This document shows positions 33,360-45,947 of a stretch of 64,000 bases of DNA, in pieces. A program made the position numbers and the translations under genes. The first letter of the stretch is position 1. Every line of letters starts with the position of its first letter. Origin of the DNA: Merzomyia westermanni (lineage: Eukaryota > Arthropoda > Insecta > Diptera > Tephritidae); contig OX465289.1 of the NCBI GenBank assembly GCA_949987695.1, forward strand, positions 181,938,270 to 182,002,269. Direction: 5' to 3'. The notes under the pieces were generated by a model that was given only the letters and a program-made list of their open reading frames with translations, ran no database searches and had not been told where the DNA came from.

Positions 33360-34740
33360 GTTGTTTAAGCGATACTCGACCATCCGTCCGCCCGGCTGTG
33401 AAAACGATAACTTAATCGTGTTATCAAGTTGAAATTTGGTGGGCAGGTTGCTTGGCTCTTATCTACTGTAGCTGTCTAAAATTACAGAAATCGGATACAC
33501 ATAAGCCACGCCCACTTCTTGCATCTGTCGGCAAGCACAAAGAAAGTGATTATTCAGCACCCAATACATCTATAATGACCAACTTTGGTTTACAGAATGA
33601 AAATATCGCACACAGTTATTTTGTTTGTAAATTTGTTAAAATTGGTGTGGCCCTGCCCACTTTTCATTAATTAAATTTTACAAATAAAAGAAACAAAATG
33701 TGTCAAAAAAGTATTATTATTACAAGAATTATGCCGGAGAAAAGTGAAGGATACTCGTTGAGAACCACGCCCACTTTTATGTATGAGATTTTTAAAACTT
33801 CGTGGACATATACAGTTGTGTTCAATATAATAATAGTGAAGCTGTGTTTAAATAGTTTTCATTTAAAATATGCCGAATTCCATAACAGAACCCACATAAA
33901 ACGAAATTTCAAAGCTTACACAAAGTTCAGTTAGTTCAACTTTTAAAAATTTACATCAAAATTTCAATATTTTTGGGCAGAATTTTTAAAACGCAGTTTC
34001 ATAGCTCATTCAATTTAAGCACCATTATGTGCGAGTTAGAAGTACATGCAAATTTTCCCTGAATTTTGAAAAAAAAATTTCAAGGATGTTGTATATTTTT
34101 TTCCATACAAAATTAACTTTTGTTCGTGCGTTGTATGGGAGAAATCACTCAAAAGCCATTACAAAAAAAACTGAAAATTCAGGGAAACTTTTGAATTTTG
34201 TTGTGCTAAAATTGATTGGTCTACAAAAGTGCGCACTCAACAATTTTCTAGAAATTCTGGCAAAAGAATTAAAGATTTTGATAGCCATTTTTCAAAGTTT
34301 ATTTAACTTTCCTGCACTTTGTATAAACTTTGAAATTTCTTATGGAATTCGCTATATTTTAAATTAAAATTATTAAAATCACAGCTTCTTCTTATTTCGT
34401 AGCACGATATCCATTTTAATTTCACTACAATTATACTAAACACAACTGTATATAAGACTACATCCCTGCCGAAAAAAGTGTTTTCTTCGTTTTCACTTAA
34501 AAGTTGCTATTGTAAGAAGAACTGCAAAAAAAAAAAAAAGAAATATTATAAAAATGGACTTGGCACCCCACTTCTCTGACCAAGATTGTTCTAATATTTC
34601 GTTAGCCATAAATCCCAGAGGAGTTGTCTTACCATAACACATATTTAACGTATTATGAGAAGGGTTTTGGCAAAAGTTAGCGAAATCGGTTGATGACCAC
34701 GCCCACTTTTTAATAGCAGTGTCCAAAAAATGCCACACTA
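33360..34740 (+). repeat. Dispersed repeat block with recurring CCACGCCCACTTTT motif, interrupted by a MITE
   Basis: The block opens with CCATCCGTCCGCCCGGCTGT and GAAATTTGGTGGGCAGG, words typical of abundant fly dispersed repeats. CCACGCCCACTT recurs at about 33507, 33768 and 34698, with a variant CCTGCCCACTTTT near 33650. The foldback MITE at 33813-34448 splits it. The repeat family cannot be named from sequence alone. Confidence 0.5.
33813..34448 (+). mobile_element. Foldback MITE with CAGTTGTG ends and TA duplication (copy A)
   Basis: The element starts CAGTTGTGTTCAATATAATA and ends with TATACTAAACACAACTG, flanked by TA on both sides (33811-33812, 34449-34450). The inverted similarity extends far inward: ATTCCATAACAGAA, CGAAATTTCAAAG and ACACAAAGTTCAG on the left pair with ATGGAATTC, TTTGAAATTTC and CTGCACTTTGTATAAACTTT on the right. 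The arms are about 250-300 nt each, so almost the whole 636 bp can fold on itself. It encodes no protein. TA duplication and terminal form place it with Tc1/mariner-type non-autonomous elements (inference). Confidence 0.85.
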
Positions 34741-35600
34741 ATTTTGTTGCTTTAGCTCACAGCTGAGTACTTAATGTTTAGCTACACCCGAGCTTAGACG
34801 CCCTTACTTTTTTATCTAACTACTTCATTTCATCGTTCATCAGAACTTGGGTTATAATTGATTTGCAAGCTAATTGATTTGATTTTGCAGCTGTGCTTAA
34901 ACGCTTTGGCAGCCTATAGCCACACCAGTGTCGCCGAACACCTCAAAATGTGAATGAGACCACTAACGAACGAAGTTTCCAAAGATTTTGTTAGTACATA
35001 CGTTCTTGCCAATGACCCAATCTTTCTTTCAAATTTGCGCACTCAACAGTTTCCATGGGCTGGCGCCTTCAAGTATGCTGTTGTAGGTTAATGGCTACTG
35101 CATTCCACATAAACTGCCCGCCGGCAGCTGCCAAAAACACCCTACTTGCTACATCTTGCGCTCGTCTCGCTACTGCAAATATTCAACGGTCTCGTAAGAC
35201 CGGCAACTTATGGTACTAGGTGCTTGTGCAGTGAGGCGAAAGGTTACTCTGGTTGCAAAGCTGCAATTAGGTCATCTTGTGTGCAAAGTGGGTGAAAACT
35301 GTTGAAAATTACATTGATAGCAGAAACATTGCTCTGCATCTCAAAAGGCTATTCTGCTAACTACTAGTTGCTATTTGTTGTTTCTTTCATGCTTTATGTT
35401 ATTTTCCTAATTTGTACTTTTTCGAAATTCGAAACTTTTTTGTTTTCAAAATCTCTGTTGTCTTATTGCCTGTGGAAAATCTTATTTACTCGCACTAAAG
35501 TGCAACGCTTTAGGGGTGTTCAATAGTTGCACAGTGCCTTAGATAAGGGGATGGATGCAATGCTAAAAGCGGATGTGACAGCACGCCGTCAAAATCGATA
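34741..35600. other. Spacer
   Basis: No gene or repeat boundary recognised. Confidence 0.3.
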
Positions 35601-36070
35601 ACTTAATAATCTAATTGTTTGTTTGGAGATAGGTCGATTATCAAAGAAAATAATTGAGATAAATCCATTTTTAAAGAAAATAATTGAGATAAATCGAGTT
35701 TTAAAGAAAATAATCGATTTAGTGCATATATCGATTTTTATACGAAATATGCTTAATCGACGCGTTAGTAAAAATATATATAAATATTAACACCTATGAA
35801 AAATTAGTTTAAGTGAATATCGTTTAAGGTAATGAGCATAACAAAATAATCAAATGGACGATTTTCAAATGTTTCTCGAATTATTCACATGAAAATTTTC
35901 AATACCCTTAAATCTTTTACAATCGATTTACAAAAATCGATTTAAAGCGTGTGTTTCTTATAATCCATTTATTCAAAATCGATGTTTACCGTTAATAAAA
36001 TCGATTTAAAAATCATTATTTAAAAAAAATTATCGATTAAAATAAAAATCGATTATTTATTCACAACCCT
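35600..36070. repeat. TCGATT-rich block with three 30-bp tandem units
   Basis: Three units of exactly 30 bp (35641-35670, 35671-35700, 35701-35730) share TTAAAGAAAATAATTGAGAT with decay in the third. Up to 36060 the words ATCGATTT, AAATCGAT and AATCGATTA recur more than ten times in both orientations. No protein is encoded. Confidence 0.6.
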
Positions 36071-36074
36071 AGCT

Positions 36075-37370
36075 CGTATTTGAGTTTATATTGCTGCTTA
36101 GCAAAGATGAATGACAAAAAAATTATCAGTCTCACGGTTATATGAACCTCCAAATCTGCAATATGGACCGCAGTTGCTCAAGAGCTTACAAATTAACCTT
36201 GAAATTTCCCTGCTTCATCTGGCTCGCAGCTTGGTTTTCGCTCTGCTGAAACCTCGCTAAAAAGATAAATGCGGCTCTAGTCAGCTTTAAAGAAACGTAG
36301 ACCACTTGTCTTCAGAGTTTGGGTAAGGACGGCTCTCACCTCTCCAGGATCCCGAAGTAAGTCGAGAAATCTAGTTCTGTGAAGTTTCTTCTAAGCATAG
36401 GTCGAAGTGATAAGAGGAAATTATAGTAATAAAGTGACCTTTCTGTTGAAAAACTCAAAACTCACTACCTTAACGAAAATTTATAGTCTGTGTTCAGCGG
36501 CGATACGGTTCTGAGAATTCTAATCGATTGCCTTTAATTATTTTAGTATAAATAACAAATGTCAATATCCCAGGCCATGGTCACGTCGATCTCCTTCTAA
36601 CGTAACGGATTGTACTAAATTCTCAGACTAAATATAACTAAATATTTTCCAATCTTAGACTATACTAGCTACTACCACCCAAATAAACTATCTCTTCAGC
36701 ATTTCAAGATGAAACATAAATGGACTCCCCTTGGCCCTTCAGCTATTTTTTCCAAGAACCGCTTTGTCTTTCTGATACATTTTATCGTGTTAATTTGTTG
36801 GTATTACTGCTAGTGGCATTTCATTTTCGCTTCATTTTATTGAACTTTTTCGTTATTCGCTTTCAAAACGCTAACTAACTTTTGCTTTTGTTTTTGCAAG
36901 TAATTGTTTTAAATTAATTTTTCAACTTGAATTGGTAATTGTTATCGAACTCAAGTATCTCCAGTGTGTCGATTTCTATGCAATTTGAACGTGCTTCCAA
37001 GAACTTTAGCATCTTCGCTCAAATAATGGTTTGCTCGAAGTGAAGTTGTGCGTGTGCATCAAGTGAGGATAATTTGGGGGAAAACTGCGCAATTATTGAA
37101 AGCAAAAGCAGATAAAAATTTAGAATCAATTGCTTGCGAGCACGAAATTGGATAAGGTGAAAGTTGCGGAAACTTCGTAGAAAATAAGCAAAAAGAAATT
37201 GTAAACAGCTGCAGAAACCGAATTACAGTGCAGATTTCGACTCTACATTCTCGAGTGAGCTCAGGATGATCATTGAGAGTACAGGATACCATGAAATTTG
37301 ATGCTATTGCATTATTAGGCAACCCGCAAGCTAATTATTTTCAAACCGGTCAAGCTTATCAAAATAACTT
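36075..37370. other. Spacer
   Basis: No gene recognised; frame 37059-37322 (-) lacks a domain. Confidence 0.3.
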
Positions 37371-37374
37371 AAAA

Positions 37375-38762
37375 TAAGATATCCTAAAATTGATTAAAAT
37401 AAAATAAATAAATAAAAATTAAATATTATAAAATAAAATAAAATGAAATAAAATTAAATTACATTAACTGAAATAAAATCAACTAAATTAAAATAAAATA
37501 AACAAAACAAACCTAAATAAAATTAAATTAAACAAAATTTAATAAAATAAAATAAAATATAAAAAATATAAATAAAATAAAATTAAATTAAATAAAATAA
37601 AATTAAGTAAAATAAACTAAAATAAAATAAAACAAAACAAAACAAAATAAAACAAAATCAAATAAATTAAAAAAATATAAACAAGATAAAATAAAAAAAA
37701 ATTTAATAAAATAAAGCAAAATAAAATAAAGTAATATAATATAAAATAAAGTTAAATAAAGCAAAAGAAAGTAAAATAAAACAAAATAAAATAAAATGAA
37801 ATAAAACCAAATAAAGTTAAATAAAACAAAATAAAATGAAATAAAATAAAACAAAATAAAAATAAAATAAAATAAAATAAAATAAAATAAAATAAAATAA
37901 AATAAAATTAAATAAAATAAAATAAAATAAAATATAATAAAATAAAATAAAATAAAACAAAATAAAATAAAATAAAATAAGGTGAAATAAAAAATAAAAA
38001 AATTAAATAAAATAAAATAAAAAAAATAAAATAAGGTAAAATAAAAAAAAAAATAAGATAAAATATAATAAAATAAAATTAAAATAAATAAAATCAAATA
38101 AAATAAAATAAAATAAAATAAAATAAAATAAAATAAAAAAAACATTTAATAAAATAAAATAAGTTAAAAATAAAATAAATTAAAATTAAATTAAATTAAA
38201 TTTAAAATAAAATAAAGAAAAATTATTTAATAATTAAATAAAAACTTTTAATAATTAAATCAATTATTAAAAAAATAAGAAAAATTATAATTTTCGCTAT
38301 AGAAGAATTATTAGTGGCCTTGATTCTTGAAAATGTAAAGGCCGTAAAAACCAACAAATTGTTGTAATAAAAAATAATAAATAAAGAAAAATAGAATATA
38401 ATGAAATAAAATAAAATAAAATAAAATCAAATAAAATCAAATAAAATAAAATGAGATAAAATAAAATAAAATAAAATAAAATAAAATAAAATAAAATAAA
38501 ATAAAATAAAATAAAATAAAATAAAATAAAATAAAACAAAATAAAATAAAATTAATTATAATAAGTTGAAGTAAAATAAAATAAAACCAAAAAAAATTAA
38601 GTAGAACAAAATAAAATAAAATAAGCTAAAAGGAAAATAAGGTAAAATAAAATGAAACAAAATAAAATAAAATAAAATTAAGTAAAATGAAATAAAATAA
38701 AATAAAATAAAATAAAATAAAATTAAATAAAATTAAATAAAATTAAATAAAATAAAATAAAA
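37375..38762 (+). repeat. (AAAAT)n pentanucleotide tract, about 1.4 kb, with a break at about 38280-38370
   Basis: Near-continuous TAAAA units with many interruptions (TAAATT, CAAAA, GAAAT). The purest stretches are 37860-37980 and 38455-38535. About 90 bases near 38290-38365 are non-repetitive (GGCCTTGATTCTTG, GGCCGTAAAAACC). Minus-strand frames of 180 and 80 codons are Phe/Leu/Ile/Tyr homopolymer-like and non-coding. Confidence 0.95.
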
Positions 38763-40020
38763 GGCAACCTCGTGTTGTGTTCCTACATATCGGCTCAGCT
38801 CACAATGGACTTCAAGAATGTGGTTACGAGGACCAGTTCATTATATATTCATGCACTCCTGCCTTATGTAAGGCAGTTTCCATCGCAACAGTTGTCACCT
38901 TGTTGATCCCGGCCATGCGCAGGTACATTTATGAGAATTGAGCTACCTCCCGCAATAGTGTTGCCTGATAGTGATATGAAAATCATTCGTCTCATATTTG
39001 CCAGCCAAAGACGATGAGTAATGTGCTGATTATACAAACGTATTACCTTACAAAGCAGCAGGTGACTGTTATCAAATTTTCTCAATACAAAGTACGTCGG
39101 CATCATGCCAATGAGCTCCACAAGCGTGTCGGCCTTAATGCGTTTCCTCTGAAAATAATATAACATCTTCATTATTGCTTTCACTGGCTTTTTATGCTCT
39201 CATAACGGCATATATACACTGCAATCTGCTGATAGTGAAAATAAATTTTCCACGCCTTGTCCACACGCGTCCAACAACCTTTTTATGAAGATTGTATTTC
39301 ATTTTTGCAATTCAATTAAAAATTCTCAACTAGTTACATTAATCATTAATTCAACGCGAAAAAAAAATAAAAATGAAAATAAATATAAAACATCATTTAT
39401 CTATTCACGCTAGTCTTGCACGCCTTCACCGCCACCCCCTGCTGTTATCTTACCCAAATTTACGTTGCACGCACGCTTCTGCCACATCACATCAGTGTCC
39501 CAGTGCGTCCATTGCACTGGTGTGGCAACGCATTTGCGCGTAACGTGGCAACTCCCCGGTGCGTCTGCCACAGGTTCAGCTGCACAGAATAGAGCTCGTG
39601 CAACATGCTCACTCTTCACAATTTATTCAGCGCATAAGACACCACTCAAAGCAGAAAACTATTCGATGTGGTGTTAATACCTGAGGCAAAGCGGCCGACC
39701 GATGATGTTTGTTTAGTGTTGGTGCTGTGTGGGAAAAATGGGTGGTGGATTCACGGCGAGCGAATCATGATTGAATATGACAAGAGGTAAGGATGTATAG
39801 GAAACCCTGTAGGAAATAAGAAACTCAACGGAAGCTGCTGCATGAAATTTAGTATGCGAAATTTAGTTATGGGCAGTAAAATATATCATAGAGAAGACAA
39901 AATTCATAATAGCGCTTGCTATAGAAACCTCAGATATAATTTCGTGAGAATCTTGACTTCTTTATGATGCCAAAAGTCAGCTGATGGAAACTTTTCATGA
40001 GTCGTCGATATATTCTAGTA
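38763..40020. other. Non-repetitive segment with an unidentified 106-codon frame and a G+C-rich island
   Basis: After the AAAAT tract, a minus-strand frame at 38864-39184 (106 codons, ATG start) has normal amino-acid composition with Arg/Lys and hydrophobic residues, but no recognised domain. At 39410-39680 G+C content rises sharply (CCGCCACCCCCTGCTG, GTGCGTCTGCCACAGG), and both strands are open for 69-70 codons. This could be a unique host segment such as an exon, promoter or non-coding RNA, but nothing identifies it. Confidence 0.3.
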
Positions 40021-40024
40021 GGTA

Positions 40025-40662
40025 TAGCTGTGTTCAATAAAATAGATATCGGTCGACGAAATAAGAAGAAGCCGTGTTTTTAATAATTCTCATTTAAAAT
40101 ATAGCGAATTCCATAACAGAAACCACGTAAAAAGAAATTTCAAAGTTTACACAAAGTTCAAGAAAGTTAATTAAACTTTAAAAACTGGCCATCAGAATCA
40201 TCAAATTTTTTGACAGAATTTCTAGAAAATTTTTGAGCACCAAGTTTTGTAGAACAATCAATTTGGGTATAACATTGTGCAAATTAGAACTTGCTCAAAA
40301 ATTTCCCTGAATTTAAGTCAAGGTTAAGTGATTTCTTGCATACCGCTCATGAAGAAAAATTAGTTTTGTATGGAAAAAAATACCCAATATCCTTGACAAA
40401 AAAATTCTAAAAATTCAGTGGAAATTTTGACTTACCTGCGTTTTCTAAAAATTCTTCCCAAAAGTATTGAAATTTTGACGTAAATTTTCAAAAGTTTAAT
40501 TAACTATCCTGAACTTTGTGTAAACTTTGAACTACCTATTTAACTGGTTTCTGTTATGGAATTCGATATATTTTAAATGAAAATTATTAAAAACATTGTT
40601 TCTTCTTATTTCGTTGAACGATATCAAATTTAGTTTCACTACTATTATATTGAACACAACTG
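40025..40662 (+). mobile_element. Foldback MITE with CAGTTGTG ends and TA duplication (copy B)
   Basis: Second full copy of the family at 33813-34448. The right end TTGAACACAACTG followed by TA is canonical. The left end is slightly decayed (TAGCTGTGTTCAATA) and lacks about 15 bases after TAATAG that the right arm retains. Arms pair over more than 200 nt: GAAATAAGAAGAAG, ATTTAAAATATAGCGAATTC, CCATAACAGAAACCA and CACAAAGTTCAAGAAAGTTA on the left have reverse complements on the right. The loop near 40330-40390 contains TTTTGTATGGAAAAAAATAC. Non-coding, 638 bp. Confidence 0.85.
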
Positions 40663-40665
40663 TAG

Positions 40666-41620
40666 GTTACAGGATAGACTTTTCAACACATGGATCCCAA
40701 TTGAACCTAGGGTTTTTTATCCGACACCTCTCGATATCCGAAGAAATAAAAAAGGAGCTAAGATCTCTCTCATCTATTTACGGCGTTCGTCTTAGAAAAC
40801 GTTTACTTTGTTGCCAAAATTAGAAATCTCATAAGGAGCACAGAGGAACACACTATTAAGGCAACGAATTTTCTTTGGACTTGATGCAATGATGGCGAAA
40901 TCTCAAGGCCCATATGACTATGTTTACATAAAAAAAGAGCCGGCTTCCTGCTCAAAGCGCGGGAGTACTTACAGTTGTCATCGTAGCATATTGTGATATC
41001 GCACCGATGCTTCGACGATGGCGTTGTTCCCAATGCAAAAGCTGTCAGGATGAGAAGAACCTGTACTGCAGACAAGGCAACTCAGATTTCTGGAAGCATG
41101 ATTTTTGGAAAAACTGGCCGAAGAGAGGGAAGTGGATATTTAACTCCTTCTTCAGTTTATTTGAGAAAGCAAGTAGCTTAAATAGAAATAGAAAAATAGA
41201 AAAATGTAAACTCAGCTAGCACTTACTGAGAACTTTAGAATTGTGGTATATCAATGAGCGCTCTCTTGACCTAACCTTGCCAAATTGTTTTGCAGAGATT
41301 TGCTGTTAGTCGTCGAAAGCAGAACCTAGCTTTTTTTCTATCGCAAAAGCCATCAAACTTTAAAGACGCCAGCAGTGGTGTAGGCTGTGCACTGTTGCAT
41401 TTATCAGCTTTCCAGGAGAATAAGATTCGATCAACTACAAACGAAACCATTCATATGTTGGATCAAAGCTAGAGAGAGACATCTAAGTCTTAAGAAGGCA
41501 TATCAGATTGACGGTAAGAGCTCAGGGAGGATCATAAATAAATGAGAGGAAGACAAGGTTTTTATGAACCGCTTACCTTGCTTTCTCCGCTAATCTTTCT
41601 CGCGACCTATTGCAAGTGAA
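40666..41620. other. Spacer
   Basis: Small frames on both strands (40803-41075, 41007-41219, 41290-41472) lack domains. Confidence 0.3.
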
Positions 41621-41625
41621 AATAA

Positions 41626-41880
41626 ATCCGCCCAGAAATCCAAATGGGAATCACCCTTACAAATAGTTGCTACTTTGGACTGAGTAGGCAGTTGAGAACT
41701 GAACTTGTCCAAAAGTCCTCTAAAGTAATATACGATCCGGAATCTCAAAAGAGAAGGTACTTGAAATGGGCAAGAGACAACCTTTATGATAGATTTGAAG
41801 ACCTTTCCGCTGTGCCAAAGAAGAGTATGGAAGGAGGCTTTTTGCTTCAACCACAGCCGGCTCTAAGAATAAGTATGACT
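41626..41880 (+). mobile_element. LINE family A short fragment fused to an unidentified frame
   Basis: The frame 41644-42036 opens with MGITLTNSCYFGLSRQLRTE. This matches RRITLANKCYFGLSRQLKSK of the family A copy at 46000-46060 almost residue for residue. After about 41710 the similarity ends and the frame continues with YDPESQKRRYLKWARDNLYD and DLSAVPKKSMEGG. That part was not recognised, although its composition is protein-like. The LINE part is secure; the downstream part may be another decayed element. Confidence 0.6.
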
Positions 41881-41889
41881 AGGGATTTA

Positions 41890-43395
41890 CCAGAACAATA
41901 TTTGAGTGATGTTACAACAACAATAAGAATATTTACTTGTATAGTTTTTTTAAGTTTTTTTTTGAAGTATTGTTTTTACTTGCAATGGGGTTACTATGGT
42001 AACCGGGCAAACTGCGAACTATACTGGACTCCGTAGTTTAACAAATTTTGTTTGTCGGTCAAACAATCTGAGGCAGAGCAGAGCGTCTTTACTCATTCGA
42101 ATAACATGAGCCAGCATTTCAATCTGACCAGTCACTTTCGGAGTCACCCGCGAGCATTCAGCAATGACATTTTCGTTCTCTGTAGAATTCCAATGCTTAA
42201 CTGACACCTTAAATGTACTCAATTCTGAATTCATTATCGGTATATATTTCCTACAAGGCATAGAGAAAACTTAACCCTTATTCATACACCATGAACTTCA
42301 TCAAGTGAAGGGATGAGAAAAATGGTAGCTGGTAGCTAATTCTTTAAACTTATTTGTGGGTTTTTCAAAACTTGTCTAAAAACAACAACAACAACAAAAA
42401 GCACAAGTTGCATAAGTAAAACAACAAAAAAAAATGAGAAAAAAATAATTTCGCTTATCAATTAGCAATGAGTAAATAACAGAGAATTTTGAAAAAAAAA
42501 AATGAATTTTGACATGCGGAAAATAAATTTCTTCTGGTTCATTCGCACCGCCCAACGAAAAAGCTTCTTTACTTCGTATTACAAGCGTAAAAAAGCCGCA
42601 CAAATTTTTTTGGCAAACAACCCACTTACATTGGACGCGCGTTGCGGCGCGTGTTGTACGCGTGCAATGCCCAAGTCGTCGTCATGAGAACGGGTTTTTC
42701 ATTTTTTGTTGAAAAGTCAGTGTACAGCAAACAAAGTCGCATTCAAATTCGCAAGCTAACGCCTGGGCGTATGTGTATGTGTGCATGAGACTGAGTATTG
42801 ACGGCCATAAACCTTTGACGACTGCACTGTTGAATGAACGGTTGATTACTCCCCCGATGATGACTAGGTCGTTGAACGTTGGCTGTAGCGCTTGCTTGGT
42901 GGCGCTCAGGTCGCTTTCTATTTGATCGTACTACGCTTAATATGCTAGGTAAATATTATCTTACAATCTGTTGAATTATTAAATTAAATATTTGCATGGA
43001 TGCATGTCAAGCGTGTAATAACTTGTAATTTAATTAAGTTTTGCATATTTTTGGTTTTAGGGTGGTTGTTGGCGCCATGGCACAGGCAAAGATGTATTAG
43101 TCAAAGCGTGTACTTGTTTTTTTTTTCTTCTTTTTGCCGAAAGGTAAATAATGAGGTAACCAAGAGATAGATTTTTCATATCTGATTTCAAAGTTTTTAA
43201 TGGCGTTTGACATAGTTGTCAGCTAAGAAGTTTGTTTGATTTCTATTCATAATTTATTGTGGAGCGCCTTTTTGTTGGTCAATGTAGTCTTAAGTACACA
43301 ACACAAAGGCTGCTTGATTGTTCTTAATTGGCATTCGACTGTGTGATCTTAGGCAATGATTAGAAACTCCATGAAAAAGAAGGTAATTTTACATC
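41890..43395. other. Spacer with CpG-rich pocket at about 42.63-42.68 kb
   Basis: GGACGCGCGTTGCGGCGCG and GTACGCGTGCAATG lie in an otherwise AT-rich context. No gene recognised. (CAA)n at 42382-42397. Confidence 0.3.
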
Positions 43396-43609
43396 TTGGA
43401 CTGTACTTATGGTTAACTTCCCCCTGCTGTAAGTGGTGGTTGAGTTGTTGTTTGGGTATTAACGGTAAAGAGATCTGGCGAAAGATTAAAACAGCTTTGT
43501 TGATGTTGACAATTTAGTACGCTCCTGCATAAGAACCGTTTGGTTTTGACACGGAACACTCTTTTTTGACCTGTATGTATTTCATATCTTTTGGAGTTCA
43601 CCCTGTCAC

Positions 43610-44070
43610 CCAACGTTTTCGTTGTTGTTGTTGTTGTTGTTGTTGTTGGTGTTATTAACAGTGCTTCGCCCTGCCGAGTAACCACGATCAGTTTGAGAAT
43701 CGTCATCAAGCTTTTCTAAAGGAAGTCCAAATAAACACGCAGTTTCAACAAGGTTGGACCAGAGTGACATTTTGTTTAGAAGAGTAGGTTCAATTGAACA
43801 GGAAAAGAGATGTTAGGTATCGTGAGGGGACATACCACATGCAGAGCAAGTATTTGGTATGGTGCGTCTGAGTCTGGATAAGTAAAAGTTTAAGCTACAA
43901 CAATGTCCAGAACGAAGTCTAGTCTCCCTCGGAACGACGCGCTCCTCTTGAGCTATTTCAGATGGTTGGATATCAATGACGGGGTTCATAAGCCGAGATC
44001 TGAGGGATTTGTCAACCAAATCGGTGTGGAGGTCGTTTAGAGACCGCCTATGGTCAAACGGCAAGGTAAT
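43610..44070 (-). mobile_element. Jockey-like LINE (family C) C-terminus, 3' end and CAA tail
   Basis: The minus strand from 44064 encodes RSLNDLHTDLVDKSLRSRL, then ETRLRSGHCCSLNFYLSRL and IPNTCSACGMSPHDT. These form the Cys/His tail of jockey-like LINE proteins. After a short decayed gap, a second frame reads SLWSNLVETACLFGLPLEKL then DDDSQTDRGYSAGRS, the end of the protein. The 3' end is a nine-fold AAC/CAA run (plus strand GTT run at 43619-43647). Polymerase domain is absent upstream, so the copy is 5'-truncated. The frame break and missing HDT-to-PTSL linker show decay. Confidence 0.85.
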
Positions 44071-44074
44071 ATAG

Positions 44075-45940
44075 TGCCGGATCTTATAGTGCTTACGGAG
44101 TGGTTTGCTTATGTATCTAGTAGGCGGATCTTCATCTAATAGATGATGGTTTGGATGACTAAGTTTGTGTGCTCAACGGTTACGCGTGCTCACTACCATT
44201 GAGCATTTTAGTCTCAGTTAGTGCCAGCAAGGTTGCGCGACCGTATGGGCGCAGCGTAATCACCTCACGTGAAAGACACTAGAAGATTGAGTTAGAGTGG
44301 AAATAAGATTTTTTTCTTACTTTAGGCATCGAGTTGTACGTCAATAAAATGTACTTTCTCTTCTCCTAATATGACCTTGCTTAGCTAACTCCTACATTGT
44401 TTCCTCTTCGTTTTCCGACACCGTTCAGATACTTTTAGTCTTGAGACTATGCTTGTCGAAGCTATACGATCTTCCTCATGGAACTAGTTGTTTTCTCGAT
44501 ATATTTGAGACACCTTACTGTCCTCATCAATCACCCAATGATTGTCTACATAAAGCTTTCGGTTACAGGATTCATTGATAGAGCGGGTAAGAGAGCCTAG
44601 GCAGAGCTTCTCGGTAGCAAAATTTTGCACCCGCAATGCAGTGGCCCGTGGCGCTGAAACGACTTTGGAAAGTTTCTTATCATTGACTTCAAAAGTCTTT
44701 TCTTGGATTTATTATATCACAAGATTACCATTGAGCTCGGTTCAATATTTTGAGTAGGAACCATTTACAACTTGACCATATTTCTTTAGTCTGTCAGCCG
44801 TACCAATTCGTCTTGTTACTACTTTAGAACACTCTTCAAGATCTAGTGCATTTCTCGTAGTTCAGTGTTGTGAACCTTTGCGTGCAAATATATGGAAAAC
44901 GTCACTTTACCTACCGAAAAATGTTTTCCATTTTTGTCTTATGAAGACGTTGGTATCACCCGGGGTTTTCATGTACCTCTTTGACTTTTATGTATTGAAC
45001 TGCAAACCCATATCTGCATATCGTATACGAAATACTACGTCCTTATATAGAGGTTAGTTTACCTCGAAGCAGAGTCCAGTATACAGCCACAACTCCTCGA
45101 GGACAGACGCCGCTGACTTCAAGATCTCTTTGAGCTGGAATTGTGGAGTCGTATCAAGGATGCGTGCTCTGTTTAGATTGAGTTACAATGCTTCGTATCG
45201 GTTTTTGCCGGCACCTTCGTACGGGTTGTTCACGGTGAAGTAGGAACTGAGAAGAGCCAAAAGGTTATCAGGTGTTAAGGATCTCTTAACATATGGAACG
45301 TACTCGACTTAGAAGGTTTCGCTGATAAAATATAAAATAGATATCAACTTAGCTCCATTACAATAAAATACAACATAGGAAGAAACCTGTATTCTAAGAT
45401 CTGGATCGCAAACAATATCCTTTGGATGACTGTAAATTCCGTCCGCGAGTCCAAGAACGTTAAGAAGATCCCTTACATCGAACTTACTTGCTCAGCACTT
45501 ATTTCCAAACATATCGATTATTTTCGCTTTTCGAACTGTAAATCAGTTTTTTTTCATTAACGACTATTTTTTTTTCGCTTTACAGCAGCCTTTGCCAGTC
45601 TTCATTATCTTAGGTCATATGACCGCAAACAAGGCAGAAGGAAAATTGAGACCCTTTTCCGATATTCGCTCATACTCGAACACTATCACGATTGATTGAT
45701 GCACGGAAAAGGCCACAGAAGGCAAAATACACCAGCAAACAGAGTAAAATATCAGCAAAACCGCAACGAAAGGAAGAAAGTAAAGTGGAAGAAAAAATTT
45801 CGGGATGGGTGTAACCAAGCAGCAGCTGAACCTTTATATGCAGGCCAGTTATGCTCACGTGTGCTGTATAGGGTGCAGGGCTCTCCGTGTGCTAGCTCTC
45901 GCTGCAATGTGAATCAAGGTAATATATACTACAGCTATAA
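44075..45940. other. Spacer, possibly further decayed transposon sequence
   Basis: The base composition near 44100-44260 and 45060-45280 is close to that of LINE coding remnants, but no motif could be read. Small frames are without domains. Confidence 0.3.
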
Positions 45941-45947
45941 GGCTCTT

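Noticed and set aside
37603..38539. 180- and 80-codon Phe/Leu/Tyr frames on the minus strand
   Set aside because: Products of the (AAAAT)n tract.
43619..43647. Polyglutamine, polythreonine or polyasparagine coding repeat
   Set aside because: It is the CAA/AAC tail of a jockey-like LINE, directly after the protein's end.
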